Part shown: piece by piece, positions 32,277 through 44,250 of the stretch
How the letters are laid out: every line of letters starts with the position of its first letter
Numbering within the stretch: position 1 is the stretch's first letter
Origin: Micrasema longulum
Taxonomy: Eukaryota > Arthropoda > Insecta > Trichoptera > Brachycentridae
Assembly: GCA_022494885.1 (NCBI GenBank)
Contig: JAGVSM010001366.1
Location: 62,001-126,000 of the forward strand
Direction of reading: 5' to 3'
Length of the DNA: 64,000 bases
Notes under the pieces: generated by a model
Databases searched by the model: none
The model's input: only the letters and a program-made list of their open reading frames with translations
Told to the model about the DNA's origin: nothing
Made by a program: the position numbers and the translations under genes

Positions 32277-33677
32277 GGTGCGCAAATTCGTTTCGGGTGT
32301 TTTTTTATCAATAAAAAATAGCAAATTTTAAGAGAAATACAAACATTTGTTTATTCAAAGTCTCTCCCCTCAATAGCTATAAATTTGTGCCATTTCTTTG
32401 GCAACACAAGAATACCGTGATGATGAAATGCGTCTTTGAACCGAAACCATTCATTCAACCAATTTTGCACTATTTCAAAATTGGCCAAGTGTATCTCAGA
32501 TAAGTCATGGGCCACCGGAACACGTAATAATCAGTAGGGACCAGATCTGGCAAATACGGCGGATGCGGTGGCAGATCCCATTTCAGTGTTTTGATGGTGT
32601 TCTGGCCTGAACGAATTTACAGCGCGCTATAACGCGTATTTAGTTCGTAAAAACACGCTTTACCGCGCTATATTTGCGTTTGGAATATCAGCCCTGGAAG
32701 ATGGAAGTGCGATTGCACAGAGCATTATCGTGCTGCAATATAATTCGTTCGTGTCTCGTGTCCTCTTCTGACCATTTTTCAAGCAATGCATGATTCAAAT
32801 TGAATAGTTGTCGATAGCAATGTTCATTGACAGTTTCACCTGTTTTCAGCAGCTCATTGTACACGATTCCTTTCTGGTCCCACCAAAAATAAAGCATTGA
32901 AAAACCACAAAACACTTCTTTCCGAAGCTAGTTGGCCGCGCCATCGATGTTCATGGTTTGCCAGGTGAAAATCATGATTTTTTGCGTTTAGGATTCTCGA
33001 AATGTATCCACCTTTCATCGCCAATAATAATTATACGCAGGAAACTCTTTTTTTATGCCGCAAAAGAAACAATTTAGAGTAGGCTCTTTGATTTTCCATG
33101 CGTCTCTCAGTCAATTCATGCGGCACCCACTTTCCTTTCTTTTGATCTTTTTCCATGGAATGCGAACGTTCGAAAAAACCTTGTCAAGTCGTATTTAACA
33201 TCTCTGCAAGTTGATCTTGTGTTAGCGTTTTATCTTCATCCAATAACGCTTGAAGATCAGCGTCCTCAAGTGTCTTCGGTCTTCCGGAGCGCACAGTGTT
33301 AAATAGCTACTTCTGAAGTGTTTAACCAATCTTCACAGGTAGATTTTGATGGTGCATGTTTGCTGTAAGCTTTTTCAATCAAACGATGTGCTTAAACGGT
33401 TCTTTTTTGAAAATTAAAGTAGAAAAACTTCCCACAAATACAGTTTATTTGGCTCAAAATTCGACATCTTCGTTGTTAAAATTTATATTTCTGCTTCGCG
33501 ATATAATATATCGCGAAGCAGAAATATAAATTTTAACATATTATGTTAGGATTACGACTGATTATTGTTGACAGCTGTTTAACTTATAAAACAAACACAA
33601 CTTCTGACATGTATGTTCAGTACACAGCCCACTAGTGCCATCTATTTGTGAAACCCGGTAACTTAGTGGCGCATCGA
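32277..33677 (-). pseudogene. mariner element with decayed transposase
   Basis: The transposase start (MSNFEPNKLYLWEVF) is on the - strand at 33467. In order follow KKGKWVPHELTERR, a region around 33000 where the family has GDE(K/R)W, and the open stretch 32688-32915 with MLYFWWDQKGIVYNELLKTG and RIILQHDNAL (second catalytic Asp kept). After about 75 extra bases, TLKWDLPPHPPYLPDLVP is the third catalytic Asp block. This is a mori-type mariner layout. Probable terminal repeats are gtgcgcaaattcgtttcgg on the left and the reverse of accggtaacttagtggcgcat-like sequence on the right, next to TA. Many stops, so inactive. The ends are uncertain by a few bases. Confidence 0.75.
33475..33537. repeat. 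Perfect 63-base palindrome (31-base arms, 1-base loop)
   Basis: Arms gttaaaatttatatttctgc + ttcgcgatata and their exact inverse, separated by a single a. It lies inside the mariner above, its edge 7 bases upstream of the transposase ATG (- strand). Confidence 0.95.
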
Positions 33678-34571
33678 GTACATATTTTAATAATGAAATA
33701 CGTTCTAAAAAAACTAATTCTTAATTCAATTAAAAAATAATATTGTATGATTTAATCATAATGAATATGGTTTAATAACTTTTGCTTAGTGCTGGAAATT
33801 TAATCGATGGAGGTCAAAATTCAGTAATCGATGACAACACACGCGCTAAACGATTTTACCTGCAATATAGAGCAACGACCGAAGAAGCAAGGCTGCATTT
33901 TATATTGAAACAATACATTATATTCTGCTAGGGCAATAGTATTGCACATAAGACATCCATTCTCATAAAAACAACGTCCCACAGACCACAGGGTGTGGTA
34001 ACGTCAGTCAGCCTAACTAAGTCATATCAAGGTAGTTAATTCCAACATGTAGTCCAAGTGCAGTCAGTTCAACTCAACTTCACCGTTACTCTCGTGCTTC
34101 ACAACAAAGTTCCATATATTTATTCGCCATGTAATAAATACACTTTAGAACATCAATCTTGTTTCTTCCGCCAATCTCTAATTAAAATAGGAGCTCCAAC
34201 CCCCAACAACCTAAAAAAGTAATCTCCTCTCATATGAGTTATTTAATTAGTTATTAGCATTCTATAATTATTTATTTTTCTCTTATCATTATTTCACGGC
34301 CCATCATGTGAACTATCTAGGAACCAGCTACTGTAAAGTGACGCTTACCCAAAGCTAAAAAAAGAAAAGTAATAAAAAAAATACATAAATAAATAACTCG
34401 TATTTTGTTTGTGGTTTTGAAATAGGTGTTTACTGTTTTCGTCACCTGTAAAACCGCAAAAAGTAATTATTAATCATATTAGCCGCTAATATTATCGCTC
34501 AAGGTTGATTGAATCAAAAAGAGTGTGATTTCGTTTCCGTTTCCTGCCGCCAGTATTTATATCAAATATTA
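33678..34571. other. Mixed sequence, possible solo LTR at about 33920-34190
   Basis: Around 34030-34180 the sequence has the feel of a retroviral-type LTR 3' half: a C/A-rich stretch, catgtaataaatacacttta (polyadenylation-like AATAAA), then atcaatcttgtttcttccgc. I cannot define both ends or a target duplication. Confidence 0.25.
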
Positions 34572-34912
34572 GGGGGCTCTACACGCTGGCCGGAACGTCA
34601 GCCAGTACGCTGGCGCGCATGTTGGCAACAAAATCGCTAAACCGCTCACATCTATGTGCGGATGTCAAAAGCGCCCAAAAAATCACGCATGCCCTTTCCG
34701 GTATTCGTAGCATTCTAAAAGCTGGGTCAGCGTGTGGACGCGTTCATCCTCATTCGTCCCTATATCTGTGTTAAAAAACTAGCAAAAAGCGGATTGCGCA
34801 AGTGCAGGGCGCGTGCCAGCTCTGCCTGCCAAAAATACCCCCCTCTACATGTTTGCCAATACACATTTGCCAGCGTACTGGCGAACATATTGGCCAGAGT
34901 GTAGAGTCCTTT
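34572..34912. mobile_element. MITE M1, copy 1
   Basis: The terminal inverted repeats start gggggctctacacgctggcc (left) and the reverse of ggccagagtgtagagtcc (right), with gccagtacgctgg repeated inward in both arms. Internal blocks (aatcacgcatgccctttccg, agctgggtcagcgtgtggac) are shared with copy 2 at 40842-41192. The element is GC-rich relative to its flanks and non-coding. Confidence 0.85.
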
Positions 34913-35584
34913 TACGTTTGCATGTTTGGAGTTATTGAACGCAAAATGGGGTCAAGTTAATGGACACTTTCCTTGCAAAGCTTATGAGAGACCGGCTTTA
35001 TGGTTTCTGGGGTTAAACTTTATCAATTACGACCAGTTAACAGAAAAGCAATAGGGGTATGTTAACCACCAGACGCCGGAGTATATTAAATTTTCTTTAC
35101 TTATAAACAGTTTATGCATTGATAAAAATTAATTTTTGGCAACAATATTTTCAGTATGTATTTTGAGATCTCTTTCAGTATATTTGGATTATATAATAAT
35201 AATTAAAATAATAATAATATAAATGATAATAATACTTTTTTACTCTACTACTCCCGTCTTGGGAGAAAATCCAGATTTGTGTGCAGGTACACGAACCAAA
35301 AAATGTTATAAAAAATCTGGTAAAAATATAAGTAAAAATAAATTGCAGAGTCATCTGCAGGCGTTTACTAGTACTTAATTTAACTCGGCTGATGAGTCTT
35401 AACTACATAAAATAAAGTAATCTGCTAATTAAATACTTAACTTCAATATCAATGCATAGATGGCGCTTCCAACTCGCTTGTGGATGGGTTCTTGATTCGT
35501 AGCATATATACAAAAACCAAAAAATGTTACCTGGTGTGGATATTCGCTAAAAATAAGCGTAATGGGGAATGTTGTAGTACCTAC
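34913..35584. other. AT-rich with AAT microsatellite
   Basis: ataataataattaaaataat at about 35195-35235. Nothing else recognised. Confidence 0.35.
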
Positions 35585-35700
35585 ATAGAGTGGCCACTTA
35601 ACCCAGCCAATGACAGGTCATAAGCCCTGTAAACGCTCGAATATCCATAATCCTGAACATTGAATTTGAAAAAATTCTACCTCATCTCTGTAGGGATATA
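35585..35700 (+). repeat. FB3 arm (single)
   Basis: gagtggccacttaacccagc, caatgacaggtcataagccc and ctacctcatctctgtaggg blocks of the FB3 consensus. Confidence 0.65.
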
Positions 35701-35899
35701 AATAAAAAAATAAAAAAGATAATAATACTAATAACAATAATAATCATGGTTTATCAACAAAAATAACAATTTCTTTATCTACTACATACACACTAAGGTA
35801 ATAGATTTCTCTGGATCATGTCTAGTCTGCCTAACTAGGTACAACCTGTTTTAAGGCAGACATTTTCATGCAAAATAAACAATAACATTACTACCTACA

Positions 35900-36300
35900 A
35901 GTTTATTTATTTAACAGTTATACAATATTATTTTATACTGTTTATTATTTAAGAATGTTTTTGAGAAAAATTTCCGATTTTTCTCTACCTAAACCCAGTA
36001 ACCAATATTTACAAATTTATTTAATTGAATTTGAGTCATGGTTTTGCAATGTTTAGGTAACATATGAAATATTTTAGGGCCCAGAAACCTAAAATTTCTT
36101 CGGCCAAATTCAGAGTTTGTGGTAGACCTCATGACCTATCCTCTAGCTTGACTTCTGGTAGTGTGGGAGTGTTCCTTTTGGGATTTGGTAGAATAATTTG
36201 CTTTTACAAACATTATTATTCTAAAAATATATAATCAGCCTATAAAATGTTTCCCAAGAAAAAATTAACCACGAGATTCGAGAGTGTTGTAATCCACAAT
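35900..36300 (-). pseudogene. LINE C-terminal remnant
   Basis: On the - strand it reads RSTTNSEFGRRNFRFLGPKI, then FHMLPKHCKTMTQIQLNKFV. RxFxxxGPKI(F/Y)NxLP is the usual end of jockey/CR1-like polymerases. The UTR continues to a tail at about 35900 (gtttatttatttaacag on +). Upstream parts are decayed. Confidence 0.55.
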
Positions 36301-36589
36301 CCCTTCTAGAAAAAGTGATGGATACAAAAATAGATAGTTGTTATTTTCTTAAAAATATAAGTATTAAAAAATTGGTTTTTGAACCTTCTATATTTCAAGG
36401 ATGTGGTTCAATTTAGAAGGATCTTCAATTTAGAAGCATTTCAAATTAGAAATTCTCGTTTATTTTTGATAATATGGTACATGCATGCGAGTTTTCATAA
36501 AGAGATATAAAAAATAAGTGATGGCAATGGAAAAGCAGAATAATACTTAATCCTATCATAATTATATACAAAAAAATACGTAATCAACA

Positions 36590-36700
36590 AAATAATGTTG
36601 CAGTATTGAGCTCGCACCGAACTTCGAACGCATCTATCTTTCTTCGTTTGCTTTCTCTCAAAGTCCAAGTTTCTGCGGCATACAAAAATATTAGAAAAAT
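36590..36700 (-). pseudogene. LINE endonuclease-RT fragment (YxxETWTL motif)
   Basis: The frame contains YAAETWTLRESKRRKIDAFE, then VRC. The pattern YGCETWTLxxxxxRRLxAFExxC is the well-known segment between polymerase and tail of RTE-like elements. Only this piece is legible. Confidence 0.55.
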
Positions 36701-37464
36701 GAGTGTTTTTACTCTAACCATAATAAACTGATTGAAAAAAAAGAATAACCAGCTTAGTAATATATGGGATTGAAACGAGACAATAATAATAAATTCTCTA
36801 TGAAAATACACATTGTTTCCCGAAGTGCGTTTAATCCCGACTTTATTGAATAATTTTATCTGGAATATTAATCGAGTTGGGACCATTCTCTAAGTAAGGA
36901 TTGTTTGATTTTAATTAATTTTGATTACTTTCTACTTTCCAATGGAATAAAGGAGTTTTAGACACTCCGATGTATCTTATTTTACAATCGAATTATTGCT
37001 TTCCTTTCATGGTAAAGTTGGTCAAAAGAAATCTTAAAATAAAAGCATTTATTTTCATTTTATTTCTAGAATGCATGAAAGGGAAAGTTGAAATTTTTTT
37101 TTATTGAAAAAGTTTTTTTTATAAAAGTTAAAATTAAACGATTTTGGAAATTACATATTTCATGGATAGCATTACAGTTAAATGCGTTCACTGTTTAAAA
37201 TGCATTTAAAAAAACTAAAACTTTAATTTAGCATACCGGTTTTCTGTTTTCAGGGTAAAGAATATAGTTTTTGAAAATTTTTCTCAATAATTAATTTTTA
37301 TGTCCCCTTTCGCGTGACAAGAAATAAATATTAATTCCACCCGACAGACTGTAGTACTAATTATGCACAACACTATTTTCTCTATCGTTCTTGCTCAAAC
37401 TGTAATGATTTTTTTCATCCATTGATATATTTAAAATGCCCTTTAATTTATTTATTTGAAAATT
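36701..37464. other. AT-rich, nothing recognised
   Basis: No supportable feature. Confidence 0.35.
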
Positions 37465-37790
37465 AAGACTCATTTGATCTGGCTGCGATACGCTCCCGCC
37501 TGCTTTTTATTAATGCTCATGCTTACACATACCTGAACACTTACTTTTAAACAATTACACACAAACACACCTCTACACTTACTCTCATAGAAATTCACAC
37601 AAACACACCCTTTTACTTGTATATATATGTATAACATAATATACATACGCACACTCACATTAAAAAATGTACCATAATTTAATATGTTTGATTTTTATTT
37701 ATAAACTTCTCTGGTCTGTCTTCAAACCATATATTTTAAATTAATTTATTCATTGTTGACTGTATGTTTCTGTAAAATAAATAAATAAAT
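37465..37790 (+). repeat. LINE 3' UTR (family of 2190-3840)
   Basis: A CACA-rich stretch, gtaccataatttaatatg, tctctggtctgtctt and ttgactgtatgtttctgtaa, then aataaataaataaatag. This is the reverse of 2190-2430. 5' truncated to UTR only. Confidence 0.7.
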
Positions 37791-37916
37791 AGTTTTGATG
37801 GGTATTATGGATGAAGATTTAATGTTAGGGGAAGCGTGGTACGGAGTGCAGCGGGGCATTGAATTTTGTGAAGGCTTTGGAAAATAATGTCCCTGTAATC
37901 AATAATTAATAAAAGC

Positions 37917-38140
37917 AAGAGGTCTCGGGTTCGATTCCTGGCATGGCTGATATGAAATATTTATCGTTAACGGTGTTTTTACATCAGATTTCATAATACC
38001 TGGACTGGCACCTGAAGCGTAAGACTGATCATACTACTTTTATGTAACAAAAAATGATCAACATACGCTGCGACTAATGTATCAATGCAGTGTCCTATGC
38101 ACTATTTGGTACGAGAATGGAATGATGATGATAATGATGA
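37917..38140 (+). repeat. SINE-A copy, 5' truncated
   Basis: Starts inside the head (ggtctcgggttcgattcctg) and keeps the body (cacctgaagcgtaagactga, tgcagtgtcctatgcact) and a gatgatgataatgatga tail. Confidence 0.8.
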
Positions 38141-38624
38141 ATCAATGATCAAATAACCTTTCAATAAAGCCCATTATACGATTAACCACTGTAATGGTCA
38201 CATTATACCCATGTAATCTACCATTAAAAAGGTCATCCTATACTTAGTGACTCATGCTCTTTTCTTTTATCTACCATTCTTCTACCGTTTTTTAAGTATC
38301 TCTTCTACAATATCGAACGTTGTCATAAATTATAATCAATGCACGTTAGTGTTAGCTACTAAAAGCATGTGTCGTAAAAGGACGTTGGTTTTATATTTTT
38401 GTTCAACAACTATGGTGAAGGTGTATTTGATTACTGGGATTTGCATATTAGTTTATTTAGTGTCCTGACGAAGAGACGGGTACGTCTCGAAAGCGGGAGA
38501 GATAGAAAAGTCGGCAAGTGGTTTTGTACTTTCTCTACATACCCGAATAATTGTTTTAAACACCGTGGATCTTCCTATCGGTTTCACCCATACAAAAAAA
38601 CAATGTATCTAACATTTATATTAT
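38141..38624. other. Nothing firmly recognised
   Basis: Two overlapping + strand frames (38247-38468, 38399-38686) show no motif. A block gacgaagagacgggtacgtc at about 38467 recalls foldback arms but has no partner. Confidence 0.3.
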
Positions 38625-38700
38625 TGGTTGGTTGGAAAAAATTGCCATCTGGCGATGCGCGCGCCAATGTACAAATGAAGTTGTAAAATAAGACAAATAA
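38625..38700 (+). repeat. 3' end of the 62558 LINE family
   Basis: ttggttggttggaaaaaatt, gccatctggcgatgcgcgcg and a caaataaaaata tail match 63790-63880 with substitutions. Confidence 0.65.
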
Positions 38701-38744
38701 AAATACGTGTTCCGTAATTCCAATACGTGATAATAGCTATCGAA

Positions 38745-38820
38745 GAAAATTTTGGGGGCTTCGAACTGCGTACCTCTGATACTTAGGTTTGCGACACTAC
38801 CACAAGACCACAACACGAGT
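38745..38820 (-). repeat. tRNA-like SINE-B head
   Basis: On the - strand: an A-box-like tcttgtggtagtgtcgc and a B-box-like gcagttcgaagcccc, about 40 bases apart. Similar to 27190-27255. Confidence 0.5.
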
Positions 38821-40129
38821 CAATAAAGGTATTGATTCAACAAATGTATAGCCATATAATAATAATATGCCAGATGGTGCGTAGAACCAAGTTTGTATAT
38901 ATCGTACCGTGTCCTAAATTCCCCTCTCTACCCGGCATCCCACCTGCGCGCATGCGTGAAGTAGCGCCGTAATGTTGCCAGACCGTGAACAATATACAAA
39001 AATAATAATTATTTTGTGTTATGTTGTATTATATTTTACATTGAAAAATATTTTTCTGACTGGACTATAAAAAAAAAACAGTTACACTAAATAATTATAG
39101 AGTAATTAAGTAAATGATTACCGTATAATATTACACTAAGGCTTATTAATAGAAAGTCGTATTAAAAAAATTGACTACCCTGGCGATACTAACAAACTTT
39201 CCAGGTATTTTTATTTAACAAACTGACAGATGGTAAAATAATCGAATTTTTAAATATTTTTTCTTACGAATTCACTTCTTACACATGAAATGTGATTCTA
39301 CCGTTTTCCCCATTTAATCCCAGCACTAATTTTAAACTTGCAAACGATTCAACACGGCATACTTTAATTTAAATCGGCAGTTGCGTACCAAGCGACGTCC
39401 ACAGAGTGCCTAATGCCTAAAACGTTAAACTACTCATTTGTGAGTAGTCAAGTCAGATTCAGTTTGATGCGCGTATGCGGTTTCTGACTATACTAATTCT
39501 ATAAGTATAGCATTAAAATCATCTATCGTGAACAATAAAATGAGGATGTTATGAACCCTCGCCATTTTGCTGAAATATTAGGTAATGTCAAAAACCTATT
39601 TTGATTACGGTCTTTTAGACATCAAACGCAGAAAATTATTTCTGGATTCTGATTTAACCCTCTCTCGGGTATTTATTTTACTTTGGATGTGATATTTTTT
39701 TATGTTTTTATTTTATTTAGTTCTATAATAAACACAGTCTTATATAATATTTACAACACATTATTTATGTTACATATTATTATTATTTAACACTTTTTAT
39801 ACATATACAGTTTAATGTATCAAATATTTTTGCGCGCCAGATATTATATTATTATCTAGTTTTTATTATTCGCTTTTAACATTAATTTGTTAATATCATT
39901 TTTTTATACGTAAATATATATATATATTTTTTTTTAATTCTTTACAAATTATTTACAATTTGCTTTTTAATTCAATCACTTTTCTTATATCCATTTTTTT
40001 TTACTATGTAAAGTTTCAATTTTTATTTTGCATAGCAGTATGCTTTTTATTGTTTCTACATGTATACAAAAAACCGTTGTTTATTTTTTAAATTATTTAC
40101 TTTTGATTTATTTTCCAGTCTTGTATTTT
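38821..40129. other. AT-rich, nothing recognised
   Basis: Low-complexity T/A runs, especially 39690-40110. This is possibly the 3' UTR of the LINE piece that follows. Confidence 0.35.
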
Positions 40130-40265
40130 GAGATCTTCTTGCTGCATAGTTATGAAAGAACTCATTATTCTGCAAAGATTATACCTCTTCAAATTTAGAC
40201 CAAACTTTGGTAGATTGATTCTCATACAAAGTCCCAGTATTAATGTTAAATTTGTCTAAATGATT
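40130..40265 (-). pseudogene. LINE C-terminal fragment
   Basis: On the - strand NNEFFHNYAARRSQNTRLEN. The same peptide, interrupted by an insertion, occurs on + at 61270-61600 (NNEFFHNYATRESKN...RLEKKSK). Confidence 0.55.
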
Positions 40266-40841
40266 ATAATTTAACAAAAGAATATAATTATTTTTTTGAA
40301 AATAAATATAAGCGTTTAAAATAACGTATGGTATTCTCTAATTATACGTTAAATTATTCCTTTGATAGTCGTATTAAAAACCCAGTTAAAATGTCCAAGT
40401 TCATACCCCTTTTTATGGATTTATGAACTAAAAAAAAAGATAACTAATCGTGGTATATATATTATTTCTACAGCACGTTTTTAGCGAAATTTGAACGCCA
40501 TTCGACGACCGATAAGAGCGTTGACATTTTTTTAAACGTTTCTTAATATTTCTAATATACTTTCATAACAATTTTAAAAATATATATTTCGTTACATTAC
40601 AGATTTTTTAAATGATGTTAACTGAGTTCGAGTAATGATTTTAACTGGGTAAGATCCTTTTACATTTAGGCGGTAAATTATCATAAAGTTATACCGTAAA
40701 GGGTTAAGCATTCGAATAATATTATTCTTGTCGCATAGAAAATATGAACTAATTGTATGACGTCACCAACAGGATTGTTAACCACAAATTTCAATACGAT
40801 GACGTGTTCCGAAATTGTTACACATATCAAAAGCAATTATA
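40266..40841. other. AT-rich, nothing recognised
   Basis: No supportable feature. Confidence 0.35.
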
Positions 40842-41192
40842 AGCGGCTTTACACGCTGCCAATGCGTTGGCAGGTACGCTGACGCGCGTATTGGCAACGA
40901 AATTACCAAACTGCCCACACGTTGGTGAGTCGTTCAGTATCTGTCAGTGCGGGCCAATGTGTGGACGTTAAAAGTGCACAAAAATCGCGCACGCCTTCTC
41001 CGGTAGTTCGCAGCGCACTAAAAACTGGGTCAACGCGTGGACGCGTTGACAAGGATTTAGTCAGCGCCCTTTGATCTGTATTAAAAAACTGACAACAGAC
41101 ATATCGCCCGCCAGCGTGTGCCAGCTCTGCCTGCTACAAATATCCCCCTCCACATGTTTGCTAATACGTATTTGCCAGCGTGTAGAGTAGCC
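40842..41192. mobile_element. MITE M1, copy 2
   Basis: Same order of blocks as 34572-34912: gcggctttacacgctgcc at the left, aactgggtcaacgcgtggac, gtgccagctctgcctgctac, cctccacatgtttgctaata and gccagcgtgtagagtagcc at the right. Flanked by TTA/TAA-like trinucleotides, but the target duplication is not certain. Confidence 0.85.
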
Positions 41193-42344
41193 TTAACATG
41201 ATGCGATGCTATTGTTATTATACGCCAAAGAAAATAGAGTGGGTGAGGACCTAAAGACAAACAGGTTTAAAACAACATAATATCGTCGGGTTTCTGGTAC
41301 AAGTTTTTTAAATTTATTTAAATTTTTTATTTCAAAATACAAAAAAAACAAAAAGTACAATAACCGAATTGTATTCCAATGAGTTAGCAAACTCATTCTG
41401 GGATAGGTACAATTAAAGATTATCAGATAAATATTTAGTAAAACAAGATTAAAACAAAAATGGACAAATCCCGAAAATCTTTTAAAAAACAAATTATAAG
41501 TTGGTAAGTACAAATAAAAAAAAAGATTAATTCATAACTGGCATTAAATAATTCTTGTATAAAAAATGTTTTTTTTTTATCTATTAGTAACCTTGATTTA
41601 ACGCAAAACTGTACGCAAAGAAATAAAAAATAAACTTTGGCTCTTGTGTTTGGCAACTGTAAAAAATAATATAAAAATAGAAACAAAAATGAATAACAAA
41701 TAATAATAATAATAAGTTAATACGCAATTAACAATTTTAAAAATAAAACACTTAAAAAAATAAAGAAAACTAATTCATAATACACCTACTTATGCTTTAC
41801 ATACAACTTAAATATACAATAATGAAAATTTGTCATATTTTATGAATCCAAAATGAGTTTTAATTTAAATTGTTGATTTGGGATGAGCTTTTAATTTTAT
41901 AAGAGCAATTTCTTGCAATTATTAGAGACATTTTGTTACCAACTTGTTCCAGAAACACGGCGATATTATGAATCTATTAGGAGCGTGCGGTGAAGTTTTC
42001 GATCAGGAAAGCAGTCATTTAGTACTATGCAAAATTTGTGCCTACTGCTAACAAAGGAATTTAAATTATGTGCTTTGAAATAAGTTATTAGGAAATTTTA
42101 TGCCATAATTTCAACATAAAAGAGTTATATATCATAGTTTAATACTATAAAGCCACCGTGTCAACTGATTAAAGTGCTAAATTTGTTATAAAACCGTCAC
42201 ATTACATAAAAAAAACCTTGGATATGTTTGTTAGAATTCGTTCCACAGATATTAAGATTACTATTTATGCATGTGCGGACCTGTAAAATTCTTTATTGAG
42301 GACCCGCCTTAAAGGAACTTAAGCACTTACGTAGTTCTATAATC
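41193..42344. other. AT-rich, probably LINE UTR sequence
   Basis: Two - strand frames (41193-41513, 41435-41686) are Phe/Tyr/Leu-rich products of AT-rich DNA and show no domain. Confidence 0.3.
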
Positions 42345-42520
42345 CAGAATCAGACAAAGCGCGGTGTATAACAAAGACAAATGACAAGTGCGGAGCGTCG
42401 TGATTAATTGCGCGAGTAGAGCAGTGTGTGGGCGGAGAGGGCAACATCAGGCTAGAGGGCGGCAGTGCGAGGAGCATAGTGTGGCGGAGCTGTATGAAGC
42501 GCAGTCAATCTCGCTCAAAT
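42345..42520. other. GC-rich island, unexplained
   Basis: A sharply G-rich patch (gcagtgtgtgggcggagagg, ggcggcagtgcgaggagcat) of about 175 bases in AT-rich surroundings. No inverted ends, no frame and no copy elsewhere in the window. It could be an internal promoter or CpG element of the host gene, or part of an unrecognised repeat. Confidence 0.3.
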
Positions 42521-42864
42521 CACAGTTTTATCAGATATGATATTTTTCATACAAATTCGGGTAAAAGATCGTGCAAAACAGAATATACACGGTGACAATT
42601 GCGCGTGCGATGATAAGATGAGAAAATCAACCGCTAGACCTTTTGTTGAACGAGTATAATGTTGCAATGAGTCCCTGTTTCTTTGTATTATATTTTTTGA
42701 CCATCAGTTATGGATTTATTTACACTTATTTTTTATTGTCAGTGCAGTGCACTTATGCATATATTAAGGAACCGCCTGTGCTCTCAAGCCACAATTACAC
42801 AGGATCTGGAATTTTTATATAAATCTAGGGCAAAGGCTTGGTAAGTTTATAAAATACTCATATC

Positions 42865-43010
42865 CACTATCGAGGAAGACCGAAAAAGACATGGCATGAT
42901 AAAATCCATAAAATACTAGAAAACAGACATGTTCTATCGGCGAGTGTGCATAAAAAAATGTAAGAATGAAGAGGACGCTAGGTGTATAATTAATTCAGTA
43001 CGTGTAAATA
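42865..43010 (+). pseudogene. LINE C-terminal tail fragment (GRPxKTWHD)
   Basis: Reads YRGRPKKTWHDKIHKILENR, then HVLSASVHKKM and a stop. It corresponds to the tail motif at 14605-14853 (GNPRKTWHDQV). Confidence 0.6.
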
Positions 43011-43844
43011 GAACTTCAATTTTATATACTTTTTTAAAGCTATGCGTTTAGTTTATAACATTCAATAGAAAATGGCATACAATATTTATTGCCAGCAGTT
43101 CAATACACGACAGATCATCACCCGTCAAAAAAGGATAAAGGAAACTGACCTTCGAATATCCAATGGCATCCACTTTGATCCGTTTTTTTCTTGGTTGGTT
43201 GGTGAGCACAATGCAGCGATTGAAATCTTAAAGAACTAGTCAGAAAAAGCCAAAATTGTCAAGTCCGCATTTTTATTTTTACACACCTCGAATCTTCTTT
43301 TAGAGCGGTAATACCGACCGAGCGAAAACGAAGGCCGCCACCTTTGGGCAAGGAATTCAACTACACATTTAATCAAAAATTATTGAATCGATTAAATGTA
43401 TCCCTTCTTGACAGGGATAATCATAGCGTCAAAATAATCCTCTGGACACAACACCAGGTCCGTATGAAAATACAGAGTGATATGGCGTTCAATCCTCTCT
43501 GCCTGCCCCTACGAAGAAACTGCGTTATGGTTTGTTTGTTTTATAAATATCTACTCATAAAAATATTTTCGTACTGTGATGTACAGATTATCTGTTGATT
43601 AATTTGTGCCGTTTAAAAAAACATTGTTAAATTTATCATACGGAGTATTAAATACGCAAGTATTTAATTCAATATTTTTATGTACGATTTTATTTGATTA
43701 CAATCATGTTTTTAATTAAAAATAATTACTTGATAACTAAATAGCTTTGCTTATTACCTTAATAGGTAACTAATGTCAAATCATTATTTTAGATAATTTG
43801 AATCAATCGGGAGAGTGTTTCGTGTTCAATTTATTGTGGCAAAA
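43011..43844. other. No recognised element
   Basis: A + strand frame at 43344-43598 (84 residues) is compositionally mixed but has no motif I recognise. Low AT bias at 43300-43540 suggests an old coding or repeat fragment. Confidence 0.3.
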
Positions 43845-44250
43845 AGGGAAAAAAATTGAAGGGGATACGGAAGTTTAGGCATTTACAGGGCTTATGCACT
43901 GTCATTGACTGGTTTATATGACCGTTTTACACACTCTGTAACATTTTACACTAGTCGGCCAGTCTGTCTAAAAACATTTGAACGTGCTAAAAAATTGATA
44001 GATTTTTTTTCAGTTCAGTTTCGTAAACCACGATTTACATTGAGTTTAACGGGGTACGACCAGGGTCCGTATTCTAATGGGAAGTTAAAATTTATCTTTA
44101 TATGATGTTCAAACATGGGTAAAATGGTAAATGTTACACAGTGCGTAAAGTGGCCACTCAAACCAGCCAATGACAAATCATAAGCCCTGTTCTACCTAGA
44201 CTTTCATATTCCTTTCTCTAAACTATTATCCGCCCCTGTTGTAATTTGCT
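43845..44250. mobile_element. FB3 foldback, best two-armed copy
   Basis: The left arm (about 43845-43950) reads in reverse: ttacagggcttatgcactgt, cattgactggttt, ttttacacactctgtaac. The right arm (about 44114-44215) reads atgttacacagtgcgtaaag, tggccactcaaaccagcc, aatgacaaatcataagccct. The single-copy centre of about 160 bases has no coding. Confidence 0.75.

Noticed and set aside
43344..43598. 84-residue + strand frame as a NOS exon
   Set aside because: It has no NOS oxygenase or reductase motif and no convincing splice sites. Function unknown.
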